This document shows positions 16,309 through 25,104 of a DNA stretch of 26,889 nt, one piece after another. Every line of letters starts with the position of its first letter. The stretch's first letter is position 1. The notes beneath the pieces were generated by a model. That model did no database searches and had not been told where the DNA came from. It saw only the letters and a list, made by a program, of their open reading frames with translations. Source of the DNA: Methylobacter sp. (GTDB lineage: Bacteria; Pseudomonadota; Gammaproteobacteria; Methylococcales; Methylomonadaceae); assembly GCA_023229605.1 (NCBI GenBank), contig JALNYY010000049.1, forward strand, positions 1 to 26,889, given 5' to 3'. The position numbers and the translations under genes are program-made.

Positions 16309-18003
16309 TTATGTAAGTTCGACGCCGGGACGCATTGCCCCGCCCATGACCGGAGCGCCGGAGCCCTGAGTAAATGACAGCGCCAGATAAGCGGGCGGTT
16401 CTTCACCCAGCAACCTGTACAAATTAGCCAAATTAAGCCTGTACTGTTTTTCAAAGTTGCTGACCGCTTCCCCGGGATTATAATCGCCAAACCACCAAAA
16501 CCAGTCGGAACCTTCACAAACAGCCAGTTGAAGCTCAGCCTGCCGCACTTGTTTATCCGTTAATCCTCCGGCTGAGACTGCTTTGTCAAATGCCCACTTG
16601 GCATCGCCCAGCATATCCCAACCGCAATTCTTATCCGCATCGCCTATCCAGGTAGAAAAAGTACCATAGACCCAACTGCCAGCAACTATTTTAGCCAGCG
16701 GCTTAACTTCAACCTTATTTTGCAGGCATTCCGAAAAAGTCGTTAATTCAATATTCGGATGATTGGCCAGCCGTTGATACAAGGCGTTAAGAAAGTGATA
16801 ACCGTTATCGGGAAAATATTCCCAGGCATTCTCACCATCCATGATGATTGAGACCACCTTGTCACCCGCCTCATGTGCAGCAATATTTTCCAGGTGATGG
16901 ATCAAATCGCCGACAGCATCATCAGCATGCCATTTTGAATACTCAAAACCGATCAGATCGGACAGCCCGTCATCCCGGAAAAAACAGGTTATATCGGTTT
17001 TTTTAAGCTTAAACGGATGATGAATGCCTGAGTGCTTCGCATTTTCAGCGAGATTTAAACTATTCTGCAATACGGAACCGCCGCTTGCCGTCCAGTCAAA
17101 ACCGAAATCACCCAGTATTTTTAACGTCTGCTCACTAATGCCGCCTTCCGAAGGCCAACATCCGCTGGGTTTAAAACCAAAGAATCGCTTAAAAGTCTGC
17201 ACACCCTGTTCAAGATGCCAGTTTACCCGCTCTTCACCCCCCGGATAAACATTCAACTCCGGCAAAGGGGCATTCGGCATAGCCTCTTGGGCAGAATTCA
17301 AGTCCAGCAAAAGCGGCATAATAGGATGAGCATAAGGCGTCACAGAAAGCTCAACCTGGCCTTTTCTGGCTAAAGCCTTATACCGACAGATAATACTGGT
17401 CAGCTGCTCGGCAATGACCTCTAAAATCTCGATCCTGTCATGCACGGTATAACCGGACCCTTTCTCTATCAGGCGTTTTATCCGGCTATCGGTCAATTTT
17501 ACCGTTTCACCCATCCAGACCAGATGATACCAAGTCAGAATATCGCTGATAAACTGAGAATTGACATAACTTAAAGAGTCGTAATGATGTTCGACCCAAT
17601 CGGCCATTTCAATCAATCTTTTGAAAGTCGGATAACGGTTTATTTGCCTTTCCCTGTTCGCCCGCATGCAATCTTTGACCAGTTTCATGCGTTCTTCAGG
17701 GTCTGCCGGGATGCTGGGATTAACCAGCGCATCCAATAAAGGGTCTGTGATCGAAATGCGATCATGCAGGTAGCCGTTGACTTGCCGGGCATATTCCTCA
17801 ATCTGCTCCAGAAGTATGGGGGCGAAATTCACTACCGCCTTGGCATTCGGCACTGCTTCCAGATGCGCGACCATATCCACATAGTCTTTAATAACATGCA
17901 GATACGTCCATGGCAGCTTAAACACCCCTGTTTGCAGGTCTCTATATTCCGGCTGATGCATATGCCAGCACAAGACTAATTTCAACTTCCTTTTATCTGA
18001 CAT
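16309..18003 (-). CDS. Glycoside hydrolase family 57 (alpha-amylase / glucanotransferase type)
   Basis: Acts on alpha-glucans by a retaining mechanism, probably trimming or rearranging glycogen or maltodextrin in the cytosol. The 564-residue protein shows the GH57 motifs in order: HMHQPEYR (14-21), SVTPYAHPIMPLL (220-232), GCWPSEGG with nucleophile E286, and IIMDGENAWEYF with acid/base D389. There is no signal peptide. Its ATG overlaps the end of glgC by 11 bases, so the two are translationally coupled, and malQ follows. The exact reaction (amylase, amylopullulanase-like or 4-alpha-glucanotransferase) cannot be read from the sequence. A second GH57 gene of a different subtype lies at the right edge. 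Confidence 0.92.
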   Translation of the reverse strand: MSDKRKLKLVLCWHMHQPEYRDLQTGVFKLPWTYLHVIKDYVDMVAHLEAVPNAKAVVNFAPILLEQIEEYARQVNGYLHDRISITDPLLDALVNPSIPADPEERMKLVKDCMRANRERQINRYPTFKRLIEMADWVEHHYDSLSYVNSQFISDILTWYHLVWMGETVKLTDSRIKRLIEKGSGYTVHDRIEILEVIAEQLTSIICRYKALARKGQVELSVTPYAHPIMPLLLDLNSAQEAMPNAPLPELNVYPGGEERVNWHLEQGVQTFKRFFGFKPSGCWPSEGGISEQTLKILGDFGFDWTASGGSVLQNSLNLAENAKHSGIHHPFKLKKTDITCFFRDDGLSDLIGFEYSKWHADDAVGDLIHHLENIAAHEAGDKVVSIIMDGENAWEYFPDNGYHFLNALYQRLANHPNIELTTFSECLQNKVEVKPLAKIVAGSWVYGTFSTWIGDADKNCGWDMLGDAKWAFDKAVSAGGLTDKQVRQAELQLAVCEGSDWFWWFGDYNPGEAVSNFEKQYRLNLANLYRLLGEEPPAYLALSFTQGSGAPVMGGAMRPGVELT

Positions 18004-19273
18004 AATGTCTTCTTTGCCCCAGCATATCAGGCGTAACCAGAACGACTCCGCCGGGACTCACGTGAAACCTGCTTTCGTCTTCCTGTCTATTTTCACCGAT
18101 TACAGTGCCTTCCGGAATTTCACTGCCTTTTTCTATAATCGCCTTGGTAATGCGGCAATGGCGACCGATGTTAACTTCCGGCAAAACGATGGTGTCCTGC
18201 AAGGTCGTATACGAATTAACGCGGACATTCGAAAATAGCAGGGAATGCCTGACTTTTGCCCCGGAAATCACACAACCGCCTGAAACCATGGAGTCAACGG
18301 CCTGGCCCCGTCTTTTGTCGTTATCGAAAACAAATTTGGCCGGCGGCGTTTGTTCCTGATAAGTCCAGATAGGCCAAGTCTTATCGTATAAATTTAGGTC
18401 CGGCTTTACGCCGATCAGTTCCATATTGGCAGACCAGTACGCGTCTATAGTACCTACATCGCGCCAGTAACTTTGCTCCCCGCTTTGCAAGTCCAAAAAG
18501 GGATAAGCGTTGGCCACATATTTATCGATTACGGCAGGAATAATATCCTTACCGAAATCCCGGCTTGAGCCCTTGGTGTCGGCATCTTTAAGTAATTGTT
18601 CAAACAGGAAACCGGCATTAAAAATATAAATCCCCATTGATGCCAACGCGGTGTCCGTTCTGCCCGGCATCACAGGAGGATGCTCCGGTTTTTCTATAAA
18701 AGCCCTGACCCGCCGGTTGTCATCGACATCCATGACGCCGAAGGCCGTTGCATCCTGCAGCGAGACTTCGATACAACCTATCGTTAAGTCGGCATTTTTT
18801 TCAACATGATCGGCGAGCATTGCGCCGTAGTCCATTTTATAAATATGATCGCCGGCCAGCACTAAAATATGCTCGGGATGACGGCTGCGCAAAATATCAA
18901 TATTTTGAAAAATAGCATCGGCGGTGCCTTTATACCAGGAATCCTCATCGTGCCGTTGCTGGGCAGGCATCAAATCGACATACTCGCCAAATTCGCCACG
19001 TAAAAATCCCCAGCCCTGCTGGATATGCCTGATCAGAGAATCCGACTTGTATTGGGTTAAAATGCCTATTTTGCGTATGCCGGAATTCATGCAATTCGAC
19101 AGCGGAAAATCAATAATCCGGAACTTGCCGCCAAAAGGTACAGCCGGCTTGGCGCGCCAATCGGTCATATTCATTAACCGTGAACCTCGACCACCGGCCA
19201 GTATTAATGCAATGGTATTGCGGGTTAACTGGCTGACATTATGATCATACTTGTGATTACTTGACGCTGACAT
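17993..19273 (-). CDS. glgC: Glucose-1-phosphate adenylyltransferase (ADP-glucose pyrophosphorylase)
   Basis: Makes ADP-glucose from ATP and glucose-1-phosphate, the committed step of glycogen synthesis. The 426-residue protein aligns with E. coli GlgC throughout. Landmarks are the nucleotide loop LAGGRGSRL (25-33), RAKPAVPFGGKFRIIDF (40-56; the first Lys corresponds to the E. coli activator-site Lys39), AGDHIYK with catalytic D142, SLASMGIYIF and YWRDVGT. The C-terminal left-handed beta-helix includes VSGGCVISGA and VLPEVNIGRHCRI. A GGAG ribosome-binding site lies 7 bases before the ATG. It is first in the glgC-GH57-malQ operon and divergent from glgB. It is of the E. coli-like class, so control by sugar phosphates is likely, but the effector cannot be told from sequence. 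Confidence 0.96.
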   Translation of the reverse strand: MSASSNHKYDHNVSQLTRNTIALILAGGRGSRLMNMTDWRAKPAVPFGGKFRIIDFPLSNCMNSGIRKIGILTQYKSDSLIRHIQQGWGFLRGEFGEYVDLMPAQQRHDEDSWYKGTADAIFQNIDILRSRHPEHILVLAGDHIYKMDYGAMLADHVEKNADLTIGCIEVSLQDATAFGVMDVDDNRRVRAFIEKPEHPPVMPGRTDTALASMGIYIFNAGFLFEQLLKDADTKGSSRDFGKDIIPAVIDKYVANAYPFLDLQSGEQSYWRDVGTIDAYWSANMELIGVKPDLNLYDKTWPIWTYQEQTPPAKFVFDNDKRRGQAVDSMVSGGCVISGAKVRHSLLFSNVRVNSYTTLQDTIVLPEVNIGRHCRITKAIIEKGSEIPEGTVIGENRQEDESRFHVSPGGVVLVTPDMLGQRRHYVR

Positions 19274-19364
19274 TTTTCATCTCCATGTGGAATAGACTGA
19301 CAACTCTTGATGTGTTTGGTAACATTCACGCAACTATTATTCCACTACACCGAGGCTATTCATA
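19274..19364. promoter_or_regulatory. Shared divergent promoter region glgC / glgB
   Basis: These 91 bases must carry the start signals for both glycogen operons. I see TATTAT at 19335-19340 and TTGATG at 19307-19312 on the plus strand, but their 22-base spacer is too long for a standard sigma-70 promoter. No textbook CRP site is present. Confidence 0.4.
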
Positions 19365-21539
19365 GTGAAAAAGCAATCTAATAACGTACTTGATTCAGAT
19401 GCTATAAAAATCATGGAAGCCAAACATCATGATCCTTTCTCACTTTTAGGCCGCCATCCCAAGAACGATCACATTCAGGTTAAAGTGTACCTGCCTTACG
19501 CAGAAACGGTAAGTTTCAGTCACAACGGCGTTGCTTTAAACCGGATCCCGGATACGGACTTTTTTGAATATAGCGCCGAACCAGGCCGACTGCCGGCTCA
19601 TTATCGCTTGTCGTGGACAGATAAAAGCGGCCACACCCACGAAAACTATGACCCGTATGATTTCGGCGTCCAGTTGCCGGAGTTTGACCAGCATTTATTC
19701 GGTGAAGGCAAACACTGGCATATTTACCAAAAACTGGGCGGACATCTGCACAGTGCCGATGGTATTGACGGGGTTTTGTTTACGGTGTGGGCGCCCAATG
19801 CCGGACGGGTCAGCGTGGTCGGCGATTTCAATCGCTGGGACGGGCGTTGCAACCCGATGCGCAGCCTGGGCGGCAGCGGCATTTGGGAACTGTTCGTACC
19901 TGATTTGCAAGCCGGCTGTTACTATAAATTCGAGATATTAAACCGCAATACCGATGAGGTTCTGTTAAAAACAGATCCTTACGGGCAGCAATTCGAATTT
20001 CGCCCCAATACCTCGTCAATTGTGATCAACGAAAACAGCTACATTTGGCAGGATCAGCAATGGCTGGATGACCGTGTCCGTCACAATTGGCTGCATGAAC
20101 CCATGTCTATCTACGAAGTTCATCTGGGGTCCTGGCGCCGCGATCACCTGGGTAATTTCCTCAATTACCGCGAATTGGCTGGGCAGCTGGTCGACTACGT
20201 CAAGGAGATGGGCTTTACCCATATTGAATTATTGCCGGTCACCGAACACCCGCTGGATGCCTCCTGGGGTTATCAAACCACCGGCTATTTTGCCCCGACC
20301 AGCCGTCACGGCACGCCGGATGATTTCCGCTATTTTATCGATACCTGCCATCAAAACGGCATCGGCGTGATCCTGGACTGGGTGCCCGCGCATTTTCCAA
20401 AAGACAGCTTTGCGCTGGCCCGTTTCGACGGCAGCGCGCTTTATGAACATGAAGACCCGCGCAAGGGCGAACACCGCGATTGGGGCACATTGATTTACAA
20501 CTACGGCCGCAATGAAGTTAAAAACTTTTTGCTGTCCAGCGCGATGTTCTGGCTGGAAGAATTCCACCTTGACGGCTTGCGGGTCGATGCCGTGGCCTCA
20601 ATGCTGTATCTGGATTATTCCCGTAACGATAACGACTGGATTCCCAATATGTACGGCGGCAACGAAAATCTGGAAGCGATAGATTTTCTGAGGGAACTGA
20701 ACGCCGTTACCCATGACCAACACCCCGGTACGGTGATGATGGCGGAAGAGTCCACGTCCTGGCCGCAGGTAACCCGGCCGACCTGGACCGGAGGCCTGGG
20801 TTTTTCGATGAAATGGAATATGGGCTGGATGCACGACACACTGGCCTATATGAGCCAGGAACCGATACACCGCAAGTATCACCACGACCAGCTCACGTTC
20901 GGAATGCTCTATGCCTTTACCGAAAATTTCTGCCTGCCCTTTTCCCACGATGAAGTGGTGCACGGCAAAGGCTCGCTGGTCAACAAAATGCCGGGGGACG
21001 AATGGCAGCGCTTCGCCAACCTCCGGCTGCTTTACACCTTAATGTACACTTATCCCGGCAAAAAACTGCTGTTTATGGGCTGTGAATTCGGGCAAGGCTC
21101 CGAATGGAACTTTAACAAGGCATTGGACTGGTATGTCCTGGACTACCCGCATCACCAAGGCATACAAGCGCTGGTAAAAGACCTGAATCACCTTTATAAA
21201 AAGCACCCGGCTTTATACCAGCATGATTTTGATCATCAGGGTTTTGAATGGATCGATTGCCATGATGTGCAGCAATCCATCATCAGTTATCGGCGCAAAA
21301 CCGAACATGAAGACTTGATTGTCGTGCTCAACTTTACCCCGGTGACCCGTGAGCAATACCGGATCGGCGTACCCATGGCAGGCACTTATACGGAAATATT
21401 CAATTCCGATTCCGGCTACTACGACGGCAGTAATGTCGGCAACAGCGCGGCATTGTCGGAGCCTACGCCGTGGATGAATCAGCCCCACTCGATCAGCCTT
21501 ACTTTGCCGCCCTTGGGGGCCGTGATTTTGAAATTATAA
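19365..21539 (+). CDS. glgB: 1,4-alpha-glucan branching enzyme (GH13)
   Basis: Introduces alpha-1,6 branches into glycogen. The 724-residue protein has the full bacterial layout: an N-terminal domain with DPFSLLGRH (23-31), a CBM48 domain with FTVWAPNAGRVSVVGDFNRWDG (about 139-160), the GH13 barrel from EVHLGSWRR, and a C-terminal beta domain. Catalytic residues are D408 (LDGLRVDAV), E461 (MAEEST) and D529 (FSHDEVVHGKGS), each three residues beyond the E. coli positions. It starts at GTG, with GAGG 9 bases upstream. It is divergent from glgC and followed by glgA after a 235-base gap that holds an inverted-repeat element. Confidence 0.96.
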   Translation: MKKQSNNVLDSDAIKIMEAKHHDPFSLLGRHPKNDHIQVKVYLPYAETVSFSHNGVALNRIPDTDFFEYSAEPGRLPAHYRLSWTDKSGHTHENYDPYDFGVQLPEFDQHLFGEGKHWHIYQKLGGHLHSADGIDGVLFTVWAPNAGRVSVVGDFNRWDGRCNPMRSLGGSGIWELFVPDLQAGCYYKFEILNRNTDEVLLKTDPYGQQFEFRPNTSSIVINENSYIWQDQQWLDDRVRHNWLHEPMSIYEVHLGSWRRDHLGNFLNYRELAGQLVDYVKEMGFTHIELLPVTEHPLDASWGYQTTGYFAPTSRHGTPDDFRYFIDTCHQNGIGVILDWVPAHFPKDSFALARFDGSALYEHEDPRKGEHRDWGTLIYNYGRNEVKNFLLSSAMFWLEEFHLDGLRVDAVASMLYLDYSRNDNDWIPNMYGGNENLEAIDFLRELNAVTHDQHPGTVMMAEESTSWPQVTRPTWTGGLGFSMKWNMGWMHDTLAYMSQEPIHRKYHHDQLTFGMLYAFTENFCLPFSHDEVVHGKGSLVNKMPGDEWQRFANLRLLYTLMYTYPGKKLLFMGCEFGQGSEWNFNKALDWYVLDYPHHQGIQALVKDLNHLYKKHPALYQHDFDHQGFEWIDCHDVQQSIISYRRKTEHEDLIVVLNFTPVTREQYRIGVPMAGTYTEIFNSDSGYYDGSNVGNSAALSEPTPWMNQPHSISLTLPPLGAVILKL

Positions 21540-21573
21540 CTATCGGTAAACTTACTCGGCGGCTAAAAAATAG

Positions 21574-21706
21574 AACACGGATGACACGGATTTGACTGAT
21601 AGACACAGATAAAATTTTGAATTTTGATAACCAATTTAGTTAAAAACTGTTTGCGGATGAAAAAATAAAATTCGTTTAAACCCGTCTAATCAGCATCATC
21701 CATGTT
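21574..21706. repeat. MITE-like inverted repeat between glgB and glgA
   Basis: A 133-base element has imperfect 23-base terminal inverted arms (21574-21596 and 21684-21706, about 18 of 23 matching). The arms begin AACACGGATGA and end TCATCCATGTT, and the interior is AT-rich. It belongs to the ACACGGATnACACGGATTT kind of repeat seen in many bacterial genomes (from memory). It fills most of the gap and leaves glgA without an obvious ribosome-binding site in its AT-rich leader. Confidence 0.6.
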
Positions 21707-21774
21707 CCCATTAAATCGGCATCAGCTGAGTAGTTACCATTTAATAAAAACAATAAAAATCAACAACCAAGACA

Positions 21775-23208
21775 ATGAAAAAAATACTTTTTGTCACCAG
21801 CGAGGCCCATCCTTTAATTAAAACCGGGGGCTTGGCCGATGTTTCCGGCAGCTTGCCCAAAGCATTGGCGGAATTGGGTGAAGATGCGCGCATCATCATG
21901 CCCAATTATCAAGCCATCAAAACGACCGAAGAAGTGCGCTACTTAAGCACTGTCTATGTCAATAATTACGCTGTAAACATCCTGGAAACCCGGCTGCCGG
22001 GTACCGGCGTAATCGTGTGGCTGGTGGACTCCCCGGAATTCTTTAATTTTCCGGGCAACCCTTATGTAGACGAACACGGCAAACCTTGGGCGAACAGCGC
22101 TGAACGTTTCGCCCTTTTCTGCCGTGTCACCGTAGAAGTTGCGATGAACCGAAGCTACCTGGACTGGAAACCTGACATCGTCCACTGCAACGACTGGCAA
22201 AGCGGACTGGTGCCTGCGTTGCTGTCCCTGGAATACAGCCGCCCCGCAATCGTTTTCACCATACATAACATGGCTTATCAGGGAATATTCCCGAGATCGA
22301 CTTATCTCTCTTTAAACTTGCCGGGGCAACTTTGGAATCCGCACGGTATAGAGTTCCATGACATGCTGTCGTTTCTTAAAGGCGGCCTGATCTATTCCGA
22401 CCGCATCACCACGGTAAGCCCGACCTATGCCAAAGAAATTCAAACCGCCGAGTTCGGCTATGGACTGGAAGGCCTGTTAAGTTACCGAAAAGATTTCCTG
22501 AGCGGCATTATCAATGGCATAGATACCGACCACTGGAACCCTGAAACCGACACCAACATCAGCCAAACATTTAATCACTTAACGTTAAATAAAAAACTGC
22601 TCAATAAAACAGCGCTACAGGAAAGATTATCCCTGCCTGTCGACAAGAACATCCCCGTATTCGCACTTATCAGTCGTTTGGTAGAGCAAAAAGGCATCGA
22701 CCTGATACTGGAATGCCTCCCCGAGATGCTGACCCACCCGCTGCAATTCGTCTTGCTCGGCAGCGGCAACAAGGGGTTTGAGCAGCGTTTGCATAATTTT
22801 GCCGAAAGCCACCCCGATAAAATATCGATCACCATTAGCTATGACGAAACGTTAGCGCACCTGATTGAAGCCGGGGCGGATATTTTCCTGATGCCCTCGC
22901 GCTTTGAACCGTGCGGCTTAAACCAGATTTACAGCCAACGCTACGGCACCATACCCATAGTCAGAAAAACCGGCGGACTGGCCGATACCGTCGTCGATAC
23001 CGTCCCGGAAACGCTGAGCAACAACACCGCGACGGGTCTTGTTTTCAATGAAGCAAGCTCCGGAGCGTTGATGGAAGCCATTAAGCGCTCGCTTATTTTA
23101 TACAGCCACGCTAAAACCTGGAAACAGCTACAAACCGCCGGCATGCAAAAAGACTATTCATGGAGCAAAAGCGCCCGGCAATACATGACCTTATACAATC
23201 ACCTGTAG
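21775..23208 (+). CDS. glgA: Glycogen synthase (GT5, ADP-glucose type)
   Basis: Extends alpha-1,4-glucan chains from ADP-glucose. The 477-residue protein starts MKKILFVTSEAHPLIKTGGLADVSG; the KTGGL loop at 16-20 binds ADP-glucose. HCNDWQSGL and TIHNMAYQG are in the N-terminal Rossmann domain. The second domain has ALISRLVEQKG, MPSRFEPCGLNQ with catalytic E378, and a second KTGGLADT at 398-405. Length and motifs match E. coli GlgA. The ATG fits the family start exactly, although only a weak AAGA precedes it. It lies downstream of glgB on the same strand, and the phospholipase-D-like gene converges on it with a 68-base gap in which I see no clear terminator. Confidence 0.96.
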   Translation: MKKILFVTSEAHPLIKTGGLADVSGSLPKALAELGEDARIIMPNYQAIKTTEEVRYLSTVYVNNYAVNILETRLPGTGVIVWLVDSPEFFNFPGNPYVDEHGKPWANSAERFALFCRVTVEVAMNRSYLDWKPDIVHCNDWQSGLVPALLSLEYSRPAIVFTIHNMAYQGIFPRSTYLSLNLPGQLWNPHGIEFHDMLSFLKGGLIYSDRITTVSPTYAKEIQTAEFGYGLEGLLSYRKDFLSGIINGIDTDHWNPETDTNISQTFNHLTLNKKLLNKTALQERLSLPVDKNIPVFALISRLVEQKGIDLILECLPEMLTHPLQFVLLGSGNKGFEQRLHNFAESHPDKISITISYDETLAHLIEAGADIFLMPSRFEPCGLNQIYSQRYGTIPIVRKTGGLADTVVDTVPETLSNNTATGLVFNEASSGALMEAIKRSLILYSHAKTWKQLQTAGMQKDYSWSKSARQYMTLYNHL

Positions 23209-23276
23209 CAGAGGGGCGGTTCTGTCGAAAAAACTGTCAAGCAAGGCAATAAGTTAAAATATGCGTACAACCCGAT

Positions 23277-24869
23277 TCAGTAATACACCCTGAACGACCG
23301 CCGTATTTGCTCAAACTCATACAGATACGGCTTCGCCACTTCGTAGTTAGCCGCCACGACCAGCAGGTCATGCGAAAAAACCGAGGTGTTGTACCAGTTG
23401 AAACTGCCTTCAATGACGATGTAATCGTCAATAATGCAGTATTTGGAATGGATCGGGGAATAAGGCACCGGATGATCGTCCTGCCCGTAAACCAGGCCTA
23501 CCGAAATGCCCGCATACTTTAGCCGATCCACTGTCGGCAGCAACGGACGGGCCAGTTCTTCAGCCATCGGCCGCTCAACGCCGATACGCCCTTGTCGGGC
23601 CAGATGCCCGTTCAATAGGATATGCACGTTGACGCCCCGGTGATGGGCATTGATCAACGCATTGACCACGCTGTCATGGTGATCGCCCAGTAAATCGCCG
23701 ATCAGGAATAACGACACTTTAACCGAATATCGGGCGCGGTTGATTTCGGCCAATATCGCGTGATGCGGGCGGTAGGGCTTGCCGTTCAGCATCACGTGCC
23801 GACCGAAGGTATAGAGCAGGTTGAAATGACTCAACGGGTCGATGCCGTATTTCTGGTTGACACCGCCGCGCTGGCTTTGAAAGATGTTATCCAGCAGTCG
23901 GCAGACGCCTTTGGAATGGAAAGTCATGCCCGATTCCCAGTTGGCCCACCAGCGGTCGAAGGTGATGTTGAACGAACCCAGTATGCAGTCCTCGTCATTA
24001 AAAATAATGAACTTGGTGTGCATATCCGGCTCCACCTCGATCAGGTGATGCTTGGGGCTGCAAAACACGCCGATCAATTCGATCCGGGAACGCTTTAATC
24101 GCGCATAGTTTTGGCTGTTGGTCAGGGTCATTTTCCGCCAATCCACGATGCACTGCACCAAGACTCCCTGATCGCTGGCGTGCAGCAAATGCGTCGTAAA
24201 ATCATAATCGTCTATGCAATCGACACTGACTTTTATCGTGCATAAACGCCCGGGATTCTCGTGCTTGCAGCGGATCACCTTGTCGATCAGGTCGTGAATA
24301 TAACGCTTCGGATGATAAGGATGGTGTTGCTGTCCTTTGGTGAACTTCGGCACCAGCTGCAAGGCTTCAAAATGGTGGTTATACCAATCCACATCGCTCT
24401 GCAATTCACCGGCATTCAGCTCGTAGGCCCGATAGCTGCTGGGCGTCGACCAATCGCCGGTAATCCTTCGGTGCTGCGGGCTGTCTCCCTGAAGCTGGTG
24501 CCAGTCCATAAAGATATATTCGTTTTGGGAGGCAATAGAGTGCTCGTCCAGATGCACGATAAAAGCGAACTTAACACAGTTAATCCGGCCGAAGCTGCTG
24601 GAAACCGGATGGATATAAAAATCCCGCGTACAGCGCTTGTGGCGGTCCCATTGAATATCATAAGCGTCGGTATCGACGATGTAGGTTTCGCATACCTCAT
24701 CGCGATAGACTTTTAAGATAACTTTTACATTAGCCTGAATGCCGAAAAACACATCGAAATCTATTTTCCCCCAGCGGATATAGAATTTGTCGTTGAAATC
24801 GTTAACTCTCTGGAAAGAGCCGCCCAGGTTTCCGTGAGTGGGGGAGGCATAGTGTTCGGCTATCTGCAT
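23277..24869 (-). CDS. Phospholipase-D-like protein with two HKD motifs
   Basis: A 530-residue protein of the PLD superfamily, whose members cleave phosphodiesters (lipids, nucleic acids) or transfer phosphatidyl groups. The first motif is HTKFIIFN (H284, K286), with N291 where Asp is standard and D292 next, then GSFN at 298-301. The second, HSKYCIID (H474, K476, D481) with GSFN at 488-491, is intact. The first 125 residues are rich in alternating hydrophobic and aromatic residues, likely a beta-sandwich of unknown type. There is no signal peptide or membrane span, so it should be cytosolic. I chose the ATG at 24869, with GGAG 8 bases upstream; an in-frame ATG at 24902 is less well placed. 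It follows the CBM21-containing gene and converges on glgA, which suggests a role in glycogen or maltodextrin metabolism. The substrate is unknown. Confidence 0.82.
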   Translation of the reverse strand: MQIAEHYASPTHGNLGGSFQRVNDFNDKFYIRWGKIDFDVFFGIQANVKVILKVYRDEVCETYIVDTDAYDIQWDRHKRCTRDFYIHPVSSSFGRINCVKFAFIVHLDEHSIASQNEYIFMDWHQLQGDSPQHRRITGDWSTPSSYRAYELNAGELQSDVDWYNHHFEALQLVPKFTKGQQHHPYHPKRYIHDLIDKVIRCKHENPGRLCTIKVSVDCIDDYDFTTHLLHASDQGVLVQCIVDWRKMTLTNSQNYARLKRSRIELIGVFCSPKHHLIEVEPDMHTKFIIFNDEDCILGSFNITFDRWWANWESGMTFHSKGVCRLLDNIFQSQRGGVNQKYGIDPLSHFNLLYTFGRHVMLNGKPYRPHHAILAEINRARYSVKVSLFLIGDLLGDHHDSVVNALINAHHRGVNVHILLNGHLARQGRIGVERPMAEELARPLLPTVDRLKYAGISVGLVYGQDDHPVPYSPIHSKYCIIDDYIVIEGSFNWYNTSVFSHDLLVVAANYEVAKPYLYEFEQIRRSFRVYY

Positions 24870-24913
24870 AGGTTTATCTCCATGATAAAAGGACATAGGC
24901 ATCTAAACAACGT

Positions 24914-25059
24914 GTCATCCCGGCAGGGATTGCCGGGATCCACGCGCCATGGAGGGCAATATCGAAATTCGCTAACCGTTTTTTAGTCACATGAAACCTC
25001 TTTTTGATCGTCTTTCACATCCCTGTGTTCTGGATCCCGGCATTCCCTGCCGGGATGAC
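24914..25059. repeat. MITE-like element with near-perfect 29-bp inverted ends
   Basis: The arms at 24914-24942 and 25031-25059 are inverted copies with one mismatch. They begin GTCATCCCGGCAGGGAT and end with its counterpart CCCTGCCGGGATGAC. Each arm is itself palindromic (CCCGGCA...TGCCGGG). The element separates the PLD-like gene from the gene upstream of it and could form a large RNA hairpin in their transcript. No coding sequence lies inside. Confidence 0.75.
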
Positions 25060-25104
25060 GATAATACAATCCATGCGAATACCTTATAAGCTGCTTACAA
25101 TTTC

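Noticed and set aside
19307..19340. CRP-like site or standard sigma-70 promoter between glgC and glgB
   Set aside because: The half-sites TGTG...TCAC have the wrong spacing, and the -35/-10 candidates are 22 bases apart.
24261..24716. 151-codon plus-strand frame opposite the PLD-like gene
   Set aside because: It is an antisense shadow of a gene with clear HKD motifs; no ribosome-binding site.
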